NCBI RefSeq assembly: GCF_036195325.1
Contig: NZ_CP108101.1
Span: 6,882,001-6,946,000, forward strand
Reading direction: 5' to 3'
DNA: 64,000 nt
Origin: Streptomyces sp. NBC_00234
GTDB taxonomy: Bacteria; Actinomycetota; Actinomycetes; Streptomycetales; Streptomycetaceae
The position numbers and the translations under genes were made by a program. The notes under the pieces are model-generated. The model was not told the origin of the DNA and ran no database searches. It saw only the letters and a program-made list of their open reading frames with translations. Within the stretch, counting starts at the first letter, position 1. Each line of letters begins with the position of its first letter. Shown piece by piece: positions 42,413-49,838 of the stretch.

Positions 42413-43582
42413 ATGACGGAACGCTTCACGCCCACACCGGAGGACAAGTTCAGCTTCGGTCTGTGGACGGTGGGCTGGCAGGGGCGCGACCCGTTCGGTG
42501 ACGCGACCCGCGAGGCGATCGACCCGGTCGAGTCCGTGCAGCGGCTCGCCGCGCTCGGCGCCTACGGAGTCACGTTCCACGACGACGACCTCATCCCGTT
42601 CGGCTCGACGGACGCGGAGCGGGAGGGTCTCGTCAAGCGGTTCCGGCAGGCGCTGGACGCGAACGGGCTCGTGGTCCCGATGGCGACGACGAACCTCTTC
42701 ACCCACCCGGTCTTCAAGGACGGCGCCTTCACCGCCAACGACCGGGACGTGCGCCGGTACGCGCTCCGCAAGACCCTCCGCAACATCGATCTCGCCGTCG
42801 AGCTCGGCGCCACCACCTACGTGGCGTGGGGCGGGCGCGAGGGCTCCGAGTCCGGGGCCGCGAAGGACATCCGGGTCGCGCTCGACCGGATGAAGGAAGC
42901 GTTCGACCTGCTGGGCGACTACGTCACCGAGCAGGGCTACGACCTGCGCTTCGCCATCGAGCCCAAGCCGAACGAGCCGCGCGGCGACATCCTCCTGCCG
43001 ACCATCGGTCACGCCCTCGCCTTCATCGAGCGCCTGGAGCGCCCGGAACTGGTCGGCGTGAACCCGGAGACGGGCCACGAGCAGATGGCCGGGCTCAACT
43101 TCCCGCACGGCATCGCCCAGGCGATGTGGGCCGGAAAGCTCTTCCACATCGACCTCAACGGCCAGTCCGGCATCAAGTACGACCAGGACTTGCGCTTCGG
43201 CGCCGGCGACCTGCGCCAGGCGTTTTGGCTGGTGGACCTGCTGGAGAGCGGCGGCTACGAGGGCCCCCGCCACTTCGACTTCAAGCCGCCGCGGACCGAG
43301 GACTACGCGGGCGTCTGGGCCTCGGCCGAGGGCTGCATGCGCAACTACCTGATCCTCAAGGAGCGGGCGGCGGCCTTCCGCGCGGACCCGGCCGTCCAGG
43401 AGGCGCTGCTCGCCTCGCGCCTGGACGAGCTGGCCCTGCCGACCGCCGAGGACGGGGTGGCCGGACTGCTCGCCGACCGTTCGGCGTACGAGGAGTTCGA
43501 CATCACGGCGGCGGCGGAACGCGGCATGGCGTTCGAGGCGCTCGACCAGCTGGCGATGGACCACCTGCTCGGCGTGCGCTGA
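42413..43582 (+). CDS. xylA: Xylose isomerase
   Basis: 389-aa metal-dependent isomerase converting D-xylose to D-xylulose, as in the industrial Streptomyces enzymes. The start FTPTPEDKFSFGLWTVGWQG is the actinomycete class I signature. The active-site elements are VTFHDDDLIPFG, TYVAWGGREG, the metal-binding FAIEPKPNEPRGD and GVNPETGHEQMAG. LFHIDLNGQ and HFDFKPPRTED complete the set. I use ATG 42413, preceded by GAAGG; an upstream ATG at 42368 would add 15 unrelated residues. It is divergent from xylB. Confidence 0.97.
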   Translation: MTERFTPTPEDKFSFGLWTVGWQGRDPFGDATREAIDPVESVQRLAALGAYGVTFHDDDLIPFGSTDAEREGLVKRFRQALDANGLVVPMATTNLFTHPVFKDGAFTANDRDVRRYALRKTLRNIDLAVELGATTYVAWGGREGSESGAAKDIRVALDRMKEAFDLLGDYVTEQGYDLRFAIEPKPNEPRGDILLPTIGHALAFIERLERPELVGVNPETGHEQMAGLNFPHGIAQAMWAGKLFHIDLNGQSGIKYDQDLRFGAGDLRQAFWLVDLLESGGYEGPRHFDFKPPRTEDYAGVWASAEGCMRNYLILKERAAAFRADPAVQEALLASRLDELALPTAEDGVAGLLADRSAYEEFDITAAAERGMAFEALDQLAMDHLLGVR

Positions 43583-43607
43583 CCCGGACCGCGCAAGCGG
43601 TCCACGA

Positions 43608-43647
43608 CGGGTGGGGGGAGGGAGCCGGCCGGCTCCCCCCCCACCCG
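43608..43647. terminator. Bidirectional terminator between xylA and the phosphatase gene
   Basis: The inner stem GGAGCCGG/CCGGCTCC (43621-43636) is extended by an outer CGGGTGGGGG/CCCCCACCCG stem. The genes on either side converge on it. Confidence 0.8.
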
Positions 43648-43649
43648 CG

Positions 43650-44087
43650 TCATACGAGGGCGTCGAAGCGCCGCACGAAGCGCCGCTGCCAGGGGGTCTC
43701 GACGGCGCGGGGGTGGTAGGCGCGGCGGACGAACGCCACGGCCCGGTCCGCCGGGACCCCGTCGAGCACGGCCATGCAGGCCAGTGCTGTGCCGGTACGC
43801 CCGATGCCACCGCCGCAGGCGACCTCCACGCGCTCCGTGGCGGCCCGCGCCAGAACCTCGGCGAAGACCTCCCGGGCCCGCACCCGGTCCGTGGGAAGCC
43901 GGAAGTCCGGCCAGTGCAGCCACCGCGACTCCCAGGCGACGGGAGGGGGCTGCCGGCCCAGCAGGTACACCCCGAAGGCGGGCTCCGGCCCTGCGGGAAG
44001 CGGGTTGCGCAGCCCCCGGCCGCGTACCAGCAGGCCGGACGGCAACGTCAGTACACCGGTGTCGTCGGGGCCCCAGGTCTCGGTCAT
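43650..44087 (-). CDS. Protein-tyrosine-phosphatase-like protein
   Basis: 145 aa. It contains the phosphatase loop C-x5-R-T as VACGGGIGRTGTALACMAVL, with Cys91 and Arg97, preceded by a Trp-Pro-Asp loop (LHWPDFRLPTD) that would supply the general acid. This is the minimal dual-specificity or atypical PTP fold. The N-terminal ~30 residues (VLTLPSGLLVRGRGLRNP) are found in many Streptomyces homologues. It probably removes phosphate from protein tyrosine or another phospho-substrate; the target is unknown. It sits between xylA and the ROK gene but has no evident metabolic link with them. Confidence 0.82.
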   Translation of the reverse strand: MTETWGPDDTGVLTLPSGLLVRGRGLRNPLPAGPEPAFGVYLLGRQPPPVAWESRWLHWPDFRLPTDRVRAREVFAEVLARAATERVEVACGGGIGRTGTALACMAVLDGVPADRAVAFVRRAYHPRAVETPWQRRFVRRFDALV

Positions 44088-44163
44088 CCGGACACCCTAC
44101 CGACGGCGGTCCCCGGACGGCCGGGCGCGGTGGTCCGCTCTTCCGGGCACGGCGGTCCGGCCG

Positions 44164-45420
44164 TCACGCCGGACGCGCGGGCACGTTCCGCCCCGCGTAC
44201 GCCACCGGATCGGCCAGCACGTCCTGCATCACCAGGGCCGCCGCGCCCCGCGCCGCGTCCCCCGCGACGGACGAGGCGCGCAGACGCCCGCTGCCCGGGG
44301 ACCACAGTCCGGAGACGACCCGGCCCGTCAGCTCCTCGTCGGCGGGAGGCGCGAGCCACGGCATCAGGCTCCGGTAGATCCCGCCGAGCACCACCGCCTC
44401 CGGGTCGATCAGGTTCACCGCGCCCGACAGCACCCTGCCCAGCATCCGGCCGGCCTCGGCCACGGCCGCCACCGCGCGCGCGTCGCCCGCCCGCGCACGC
44501 CTCTCCAGTTCGGCCACCGGGCCCCGGTGGTCCGCGTCGATGCCCGCCGCACGCACCAGCGCGGCCTGCCCCGCGTACTGCTCCAGGCAGCCCCGGGACC
44601 CGCAACGGCACTCGGGACCCGCCGGGTCCACCACCACGTGCCCGATCTCCCCGGCGAAACCGTGCGCACCGCGCAGCAGTTCACCGTCGATGACCAGGGC
44701 TCCGCCGACCCCGATCTCGCCCGTCAGATAGAGGAAGCTGCGGGCCTTGTCGAGGCCGCCGAACCACAGCTCGGCCAGCGCCGCGAGATTGGCCTCGTTC
44801 TCCGAACTCACCGGCAGTGCCGCCCGGCCGGGCCGCAGAGCGGCGAGCGCGCCCGCGAACAGTTCCTCGGCCGGTACCTGGTTCCAGCCGAGGTTGGGCG
44901 CCTGGCGCACCGCACCACCGGACACCAGGCCCGGCAGGGCGAGCGCCGCCCCGACCGGGTGCAGATCCTGTTCGCGCGCCGAGTCCAGCGTGCCGGCGGC
45001 GATCCGCGCCGCCCGGGCCAGCACCTCGGCGGGCGGCGCTCCCCGGTTGTCGAGGTGCTCGGTCTGGCGGACCCGTCCCGTGCCCGCCAGGTCCACCACG
45101 CACACCGACACGTAGTCGATGTTGATCTCCACACCGAGCCCGGCCGGGCCCGTACGCGCCACCTTGAGCGCGGTGCCGGGGCGCCCGGCCTGTCCGCTGA
45201 AGGTCTTCCCCGACTCCGTGAGGAAACCGCTCTCGATGAGCTGCTCCACGAGCGAGGACACCGCGGCCCGGGTCAGTCCCACGCGGCCGGCCACTCCGGC
45301 CCTCGTCGCTTCCCCGGCCTCGCCCTCGTCCCGGACGGCCCGCAGCACGAGACTCAGATTGTGGCGTCGCACGGTGTCCTTGTCCGCCTTGGGCCCCAGG
45401 GGTGCGAGGTTGCTCTTCAT
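44164..45420 (-). CDS. ROK-family transcriptional regulator, XylR-like
   Basis: 418 aa. An N-terminal winged helix (DTVRRHNLSLVLRAVRDEGE; GVAGRVGLTRAAVSSLVEQL) precedes a ROK sugar-kinase-like domain. The ROK landmarks are LYLTGEIGVGGALVIDGELL, the glycine-histidine metal region HGFAGEIGHVVVDP and the zinc cluster ECRCGSRGCLEQY. ROK proteins of this layout repress sugar genes and release DNA on binding the sugar or its phosphate. Its position 0.6 kb beyond xylA and the AACAAAT repeats in the xylA/xylB gap make it the probable xylose repressor, though direct evidence is lacking. Confidence 0.9.
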   Translation of the reverse strand: MKSNLAPLGPKADKDTVRRHNLSLVLRAVRDEGEAGEATRAGVAGRVGLTRAAVSSLVEQLIESGFLTESGKTFSGQAGRPGTALKVARTGPAGLGVEINIDYVSVCVVDLAGTGRVRQTEHLDNRGAPPAEVLARAARIAAGTLDSAREQDLHPVGAALALPGLVSGGAVRQAPNLGWNQVPAEELFAGALAALRPGRAALPVSSENEANLAALAELWFGGLDKARSFLYLTGEIGVGGALVIDGELLRGAHGFAGEIGHVVVDPAGPECRCGSRGCLEQYAGQAALVRAAGIDADHRGPVAELERRARAGDARAVAAVAEAGRMLGRVLSGAVNLIDPEAVVLGGIYRSLMPWLAPPADEELTGRVVSGLWSPGSGRLRASSVAGDAARGAAALVMQDVLADPVAYAGRNVPARPA

Positions 45421-45474
45421 ATTGTCGCTGACCCTATCTCCCGGCCGCCCGCCGCAGGCCGCCGAACAGCACGG

Positions 45475-45516
45475 GGGCCGCCCCACCGCCCGGCGGACCG
45501 GGCGACGGGGCGGCCC
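45475..45516. terminator. Hairpin in the gap between the DUF305 gene and the ROK gene
   Basis: GGGCCGCCCC (45475-45484) pairs with GGGGCGGCCC (45507-45516). It lies 48 bases past the end of the DUF305 gene, so it probably ends that transcript, though it is also upstream of the ROK gene. Confidence 0.55.
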
Positions 45517-45563
45517 GTCGGGTCGGCGGCCCGTGCGGGCCCCGGCCGGGGAGGCGGCACCGG

Positions 45564-46217
45564 TCAGGCCGAGGCGCCGCGCTCCTTGAGCATGTCCGCC
45601 ATGAGCCCGATCTCCGACTGCTGGCCGCGGACCATGCCCGCCGCCAGGTTCCTGATCTCGTCCGTACCCGCCGCATCGGCCGCGGCCTGAGCCATCTCGG
45701 CGCCCGCGCGGTGGTGGACGGTCATCAGCCGCAGGTACAGGATCTCGGCCGCCGTGCCGTCGGCCGCCCGGAGCTCGTCCATCTCCGCGTCGGTGGCCAT
45801 GCCCGGCATCAGCGAGCCGTCACCCCTGGCCTCGACGGTGTGCCCCATCCACTCCATCGGCGGCCGTTCCGAACTCTTCGGCCTGCCCCACGTCTCCAGC
45901 CAGCCCAGCATCATGCCGCGCTGGTTGGCCTGGGTGTTGATGATGTCGTACGCCAGACGGCGCACGTCCTCGTCGTCCGTCCGGTCCCGGACGACGAAGG
46001 ACATCTCGACGGCCTGCTGGTGATGGATCGACATGTCACGGGCGAAGCCCACGTCGGCGGAGGTCTCGGCCGGCGCGGCGGACGAGGACGTACCGGACGC
46101 GGACGGGGCCGCCGAGGACGGCTGCCCGATCGTGAGCACCACGAGGCCCAGCGCCAGCAGGAACACCACGGCACCTGCCAGCACCATCGGGCGGGGGACG
46201 CGTACGGCGGAGGTCAC
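45564..46217 (-). CDS. DUF305 family membrane-anchored protein
   Basis: 217 aa. One N-terminal transmembrane helix or signal anchor (VLAGAVVFLLALGLVVLTIG) and a Ser/Ala linker precede a DUF305 domain. This is a ferritin-like four-helix fold built from two repeats of a His-rich helix: FARDMSIHHQQAVEMS and YLRLMTVHHRAGAEMAQ. The paired HH motifs are expected to bind metal (copper is suspected in related proteins). It starts at GTG 46217, overlapping the DUF3105 stop (GTGA), and the two are regularly neighbours in actinobacteria. It would face the outside of the membrane. Confidence 0.88.
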   Translation of the reverse strand: MTSAVRVPRPMVLAGAVVFLLALGLVVLTIGQPSSAAPSASGTSSSAAPAETSADVGFARDMSIHHQQAVEMSFVVRDRTDDEDVRRLAYDIINTQANQRGMMLGWLETWGRPKSSERPPMEWMGHTVEARGDGSLMPGMATDAEMDELRAADGTAAEILYLRLMTVHHRAGAEMAQAAADAAGTDEIRNLAAGMVRGQQSEIGLMADMLKERGASA

Positions 46218-46870
46218 TTGTCCAGCCCGCCCGAGCACGCGGCACCCGGCTCGGGGGTCTGCGGGCCCTGCACGTACTTGGCGAAGAACTGGGCGACGCG
46301 CGCGTCGGTGGCGCTCTTCACCGTGACCTGCTTGCCCCAGGCGCTGAGGATCAGCGGGTCGTCCTGGTCCGCGACGGGGCTCATCAGGGAGTACGGGGTG
46401 GACGAGACGCGCTTCTTGAACGCCTCGACGTCGGCGTCCTTCGCCTTCTCGTTGTACGTGACCCAGACGGCGCCGTGCTCCAGGGAGTGGACCGCGTTCT
46501 CCTTCGGTATCTCCGCGGCGTAGACGTCGGCGTCGCAGTTCATCCACACCTGGTTGTGATCACCGCCGACGGGCGGGTTCATCGGGTAGTCGACCTTCTT
46601 GCTCACATGGTTCTGCTTCAGCTTGTCCCAGCTCCGCTCACCCTTGACCGGGGAGGACTTGGCCTGCTCCTCGGCCTTCTCCTTGTCGTCGGCCGCGGAC
46701 ATCAGATAGCCGCCCCCGGCGACGAGTGCGGCCACCACGGCGACGGAGGCGCTGATGGTGATGATGCGGACGCGGCGCTCGCGTGCCCGCTCCTTGCGGC
46801 GGGCTTCGTCGAGCTTGGCCCGGCGGGCGGAGGCGGGGGTGTTCTGGTTCTTGTTCTTGGCGGAAGCCAT
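46214..46870 (-). CDS. DUF3105 family membrane protein
   Basis: 218 aa. A basic cytoplasmic N-terminus of ~35 residues (ARRKERARERRVRI) and one transmembrane helix (ITISASVAVVAALVAGGGYL) are followed by an extracellular DUF3105 domain. Its hallmarks are NPPVGGDHNQVWMNCDADVY and VHSLEHGAVWVTYN, with conserved His residues and a Cys pair (NCDAD; ACSGG) likely forming a disulfide. AAGGACC precedes ATG 46870. It is co-transcribed with the DUF305 gene. The function is unknown; a metal-related role at the cell surface is guessed from the His content. Confidence 0.88.
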   Translation of the reverse strand: MASAKNKNQNTPASARRAKLDEARRKERARERRVRIITISASVAVVAALVAGGGYLMSAADDKEKAEEQAKSSPVKGERSWDKLKQNHVSKKVDYPMNPPVGGDHNQVWMNCDADVYAAEIPKENAVHSLEHGAVWVTYNEKAKDADVEAFKKRVSSTPYSLMSPVADQDDPLILSAWGKQVTVKSATDARVAQFFAKYVQGPQTPEPGAACSGGLDK

Positions 46871-46995
46871 GGCGGGTCCTTGGTTCAACGGGACGTACGC
46901 GCGGGCGTGCGCGACACGTGGGGAAGGAAGAGACAAGGGGTGGCCCGCTTCCGGCACCGGCGGACGGCCGGATGCGAGGGAAGGGGGCCAGGTCT

Positions 46996-47433
46996 CTAGA
47001 TCCGTTGGATCTGCAGACGGAGACGGTCGACCGCGCCCACGCCGTCGTTGGAGGGACCGCGGATCGCGGCGGCTCCGGTGAGCGGGACGGCCGGGGCCAC
47101 CGCCAGAGCGGTGGGAAGGCCGACGGGCGCGGGCGGTCCGGGGAGCACGACGGCCGAGGAGTGGTCCGACGCGCCGTGGCACGAACTGCCCATGCCCCGG
47201 TGGTCCGGAGCGTGGGCCACCACGAGCGAGGCGGCGCTCTCCGGTGTCGGGGTCATGGCCCGGGCGGGCGCCGGGAACGCGGCGTCGCCGGGCGGCGAGG
47301 CCACCGCCGAGGTGCTCAGCGAGCAGCAGAACACCATCGCCAGGAGGACCAGGACCCATCCCAGGGCGGCGGGCACGCGTGCGCCGCTCCGTCGCCGGTC
47401 CGTCCGCTCGCTCAGCCTGGTCATCGCCGCCAT
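46996..47433 (-). CDS. Small secreted or membrane protein, unknown
   Basis: 145 aa. A basic start (RLSERTDRRRSGARVP) and a hydrophobic helix (ALGWVLVLLAMVFCCSLSTS) are followed by an Ala/Pro-rich extracellular region with His/Met/Cys residues (HAPDHRGMGSSCHGASDHSS). It resembles the short Streptomyces proteins often found before DUF3105/DUF305 genes, possibly DUF6153-like. The start is uncertain: ATG 47433 and ATG 47424 are both possible, and neither has a strong ribosome site. The 125-bp gap to the DUF3105 gene allows one transcript. Confidence 0.6.
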   Translation of the reverse strand: MAAMTRLSERTDRRRSGARVPAALGWVLVLLAMVFCCSLSTSAVASPPGDAAFPAPARAMTPTPESAASLVVAHAPDHRGMGSSCHGASDHSSAVVLPGPPAPVGLPTALAVAPAVPLTGAAAIRGPSNDGVGAVDRLRLQIQRI

Positions 47434-47495
47434 CGTAGTGGTGTGTGAAGATTCAAGGAATGTGGGGTCACAGGTTCGCGGGATAGTGTGCCCCG

Positions 47496-48338
47496 GTGAC
47501 AACGCACTCGAACGTATCTGCGGGCTGGTATCCGGATCCCCATGGCGCGCCTCAGTTGCTGCGCTACTGGGACGGCTCTCAGTGGACGGAACACACGAAC
47601 CCGGCACAGGGTCAGCAGCCCCCGGCCGCCCAGGGGCAGGCCCAGGGGCAGTTCCCCGCGCAGGCCCAGCACCAGGCGCAGGTTCCGCACCAGGCTCCCC
47701 AGCAGGCCGGGCAGCCCCAGCAGGGCGTCCCGGGTGCGGGCTCGCTCTTCAACCAGCAGGTCCTGGTCGTGAACCAGAAGGCCAAGCTGATCGAGGTGAC
47801 GGCCGAGTACAGCGTCTTCGACCAGCAGGGCAACACCCTCGGTTCGGTCGTGCAGGTCGGCCAGAGCGCCCTGCGCAAGGTGCTCCGGTTCGTCGCGAGC
47901 ATCGACCAGTACCTGACGCACCGGCTGGAGATCCGCGACGCGCACGGCCGGCCGCAGCTGCTCCTGACCCGGCCCGCCAAGTTCATCAAGTCCCGGGTCG
48001 TCGTCCAGCGCCCGGACGGACAGCCCGTCGGCGAGATCGTCCAGCAGAACGCCATCGGCAAGATCAACTTCGCGATCATGGCCGACGGCCGGAAGATCGG
48101 TGCGATCAAGGCGGAGAACTGGCGCGCCTGGAACTTCGCGATCGTCGACCACAACGACGCCGAGATAGCCCGGATCACGAAGACCTGGGAAGGTCTCGCG
48201 AAGACCATGTTCACCACGGCCGACAACTACGTGCTCCAGATCCACTACCAGCTGCCCGAGCCGCTGCTGAGCCTCGTCGTCGCCGCCGCCCTGACCGTCG
48301 ACACCGCGCTCAAGCAGGACGCCCGCGGCCTGGGCTGA
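47496..48338 (+). CDS. DUF2510 and scramblase/LURP-like protein
   Basis: 280 aa. The N-terminus is a DUF2510 module (AGWYPDPHGAPQLLRYWDGS; QWTEHTNP), common on actinobacterial membrane-associated proteins. A Gln/Pro-rich linker of ~45 residues, low in complexity, follows. The remainder (about 82-270) matches the phospholipid scramblase/LURP-one tubby-like fold: SLFNQQVLVVNQKAKLIEVT, FDQQGNTLGSV, NFAIVDHNDAEIARI and a hydrophobic C-terminal helix. It begins at GTG 47496. A role at the membrane is likely; lipid movement is unproven for bacterial members. A strong hairpin follows. Confidence 0.85.
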   Translation: MTTHSNVSAGWYPDPHGAPQLLRYWDGSQWTEHTNPAQGQQPPAAQGQAQGQFPAQAQHQAQVPHQAPQQAGQPQQGVPGAGSLFNQQVLVVNQKAKLIEVTAEYSVFDQQGNTLGSVVQVGQSALRKVLRFVASIDQYLTHRLEIRDAHGRPQLLLTRPAKFIKSRVVVQRPDGQPVGEIVQQNAIGKINFAIMADGRKIGAIKAENWRAWNFAIVDHNDAEIARITKTWEGLAKTMFTTADNYVLQIHYQLPEPLLSLVVAAALTVDTALKQDARGLG

Positions 48339-48358
48339 GCCGCCCGCCACGCAACGAC

Positions 48359-48390
48359 GAGGTGCCCCCGCATGCGTGCGGGGGCACCTC
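48359..48390. terminator. Strong terminator after the scramblase-like gene
   Basis: A perfect 14-bp stem, GAGGTGCCCCCGCA with its complement, around a TGCG loop, 20 bases after the stop codon. Confidence 0.9.
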
Positions 48391-48462
48391 CCCGTGTGCC
48401 GGGGGCTTCGTACACTGAGCACCGCAGGAAACCCCGGGGAGCAGAGCGAAAGGACGGCGTCC

Positions 48463-48900
48463 GTGGCCGCGGTCGACTTGAGTACGCATCCGGGGCATCT
48501 GGCGAGACGTCTCCAGCAGGCCCATCACCTGCTGTGGAACACGATGGTCTCCGAGGAGATCACCTCGCCCCAGTTCGCCGTGCTGAACACCCTGGTCGCC
48601 GAACCCGGGCTCGACCAGCGGACGGTGGGCGAGCGGGTCGGCCTCGACCGCTCCACCATCGCCGAACTGATCAGCCGGCTGCTGCGCCGGGAGCTCCTGG
48701 ACAAGGTGCGCGACCCGCACGACGGCCGCCGGTTCCTGCTCCACCTGACGGAGGACGGTACACGCACCCACGGCAGGCTCGCGCAGCGCGCCGCCCGCAT
48801 GAACCACGTCTTCCTCGGTCCGCTCTCCGCCGAGGAGCAGCGGGTCTTCCTCGAACTGATGCGCAGGGTCTCGGACGCGGCCGAGACCCTGCGGGGCTGA
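48463..48900 (+). CDS. MarR-family transcriptional regulator
   Basis: 145 aa with a winged helix-turn-helix. The first helices are LARRLQQAHHLLWNTMVSEE, then SPQFAVLNTLVAEPGLDQRT. The recognition helix is LDRSTIAELISRLLRRELL and the wing is RDPHDGRRFLLHLTEDG. I chose GTG 48463, with AAAGGA about 9 bases upstream. It converges with the VOC gene 11 bases away. The target and ligand are unknown. Confidence 0.88.
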   Translation: MAAVDLSTHPGHLARRLQQAHHLLWNTMVSEEITSPQFAVLNTLVAEPGLDQRTVGERVGLDRSTIAELISRLLRRELLDKVRDPHDGRRFLLHLTEDGTRTHGRLAQRAARMNHVFLGPLSAEEQRVFLELMRRVSDAAETLRG

Positions 48901-48911
48901 GGCTTCCGGGC

Positions 48912-49676
48912 TCAGCCCTCGTCGTACGACCGGTGGATGCCGAACACGGCGCCCTGCGGGTCACGGAGGACCGCGATCCGGGGACCGTCCGGGATGCTGG
49001 TGGGCGGCAGCAGCTGGTCGCCGCCCGCGCTCAGCGCCGTGGCGGTCGCGGCGTCGACGTCCGTGACGACGAAGTACGGGAGCCAGTGCGGGGGTGCCTC
49101 GGCCGGGACCGCCTCGTCCATCGCCGTCATGCCGCCGAAGTCGGCGCCGTCCACGCCCCAGTGGGGATAGGACTCGGGGGACTTGACCGTCCAGCCGAGG
49201 ACGGCCGGGTAGAAGGCGAGGGCGTTCGCCGTGTCGCGGGTGGAGAGTTCGACCCAGCCCAGGGCGCCCGGATCGTTGAGGAGTTCGGCGCCCGCGAAGC
49301 CGCGGGGCTGCCAGAGCGAGAACACCGCCCCGGCCGGGTCGGCGACCACGGCGAACCGGCCCAGATCGAAGACATCCGTCGGACCGGCCAGCAGCGAGCC
49401 GCCCGCGGACATCACCTTCTCCACCGTGGCATCGGCGTCCCGGGTGGAGAAGGAGACGGTCCAGGCGGTGGGCTGCCCCGGCTGGAGGGCCGGGGCGAGC
49501 GCCGCCACCGCGGCGTCGCCGATGTGCGCCATGGTGTAGCCGCCGGCCTCCGGGCGGGGATCGGTCTCGGACCGCCAGCCGAACAGTGCCGCGTAGAACG
49601 ACGCGGCTGCCGGGATGTCCGAGGTGGTCAGCTCGGCCCAGCAGGGGCCGGTGTCCAGGGGCTTGGAGAACTTCAT
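48912..49676 (-). CDS. VOC-family protein with two glyoxalase-like domains
   Basis: 254 aa. Two tandem vicinal-oxygen-chelate modules, about 8-125 and 135-250, each start WxELxTxDxxxAxxFYxxxxGW (CWAELTTSDIPAAASFYAAL; GWVELSTRDTANALAFYPAV). Each ends with a DPxGAVFxxxxP/H strand (VADPAGAVFSLWQPRG; LRDPQGAVFGIHRSYDEG). Such proteins bind metal or act as drug-binding or dioxygenase-like enzymes; no specific activity can be assigned. AAAGGGAGC precedes ATG 49676. Confidence 0.88.
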   Translation of the reverse strand: MKFSKPLDTGPCWAELTTSDIPAAASFYAALFGWRSETDPRPEAGGYTMAHIGDAAVAALAPALQPGQPTAWTVSFSTRDADATVEKVMSAGGSLLAGPTDVFDLGRFAVVADPAGAVFSLWQPRGFAGAELLNDPGALGWVELSTRDTANALAFYPAVLGWTVKSPESYPHWGVDGADFGGMTAMDEAVPAEAPPHWLPYFVVTDVDAATATALSAGGDQLLPPTSIPDGPRIAVLRDPQGAVFGIHRSYDEG

Positions 49677-49812
49677 TCCGCTCCCTTTGTGATCATGCGG
49701 ATGTACGCGCGTGGGGCCGGTCCCGGGGGCCGGGTCCGCCGTGTCCTCCCTGCACGCTAGGACCGCCCGGACGCACCGGCCGTCGGGCCACTCCGGCCAG
49801 GAATGTTTTACG

Positions 49813-49823
49813 GGTGTAACACC
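49813..49823. promoter_or_regulatory. Palindrome GGTGTAACACC before the FUSC-MarR operon
   Basis: A perfect 5-bp dyad around a single A, 16 bases before the GTG start, flanked by TTTAC and TGCTAAGG in an A/T-richer patch. It is a plausible autoregulatory site for the MarR protein encoded by the second gene of the operon. Confidence 0.5.
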
Positions 49824-49838
49824 TGCTAAGGTATATGG

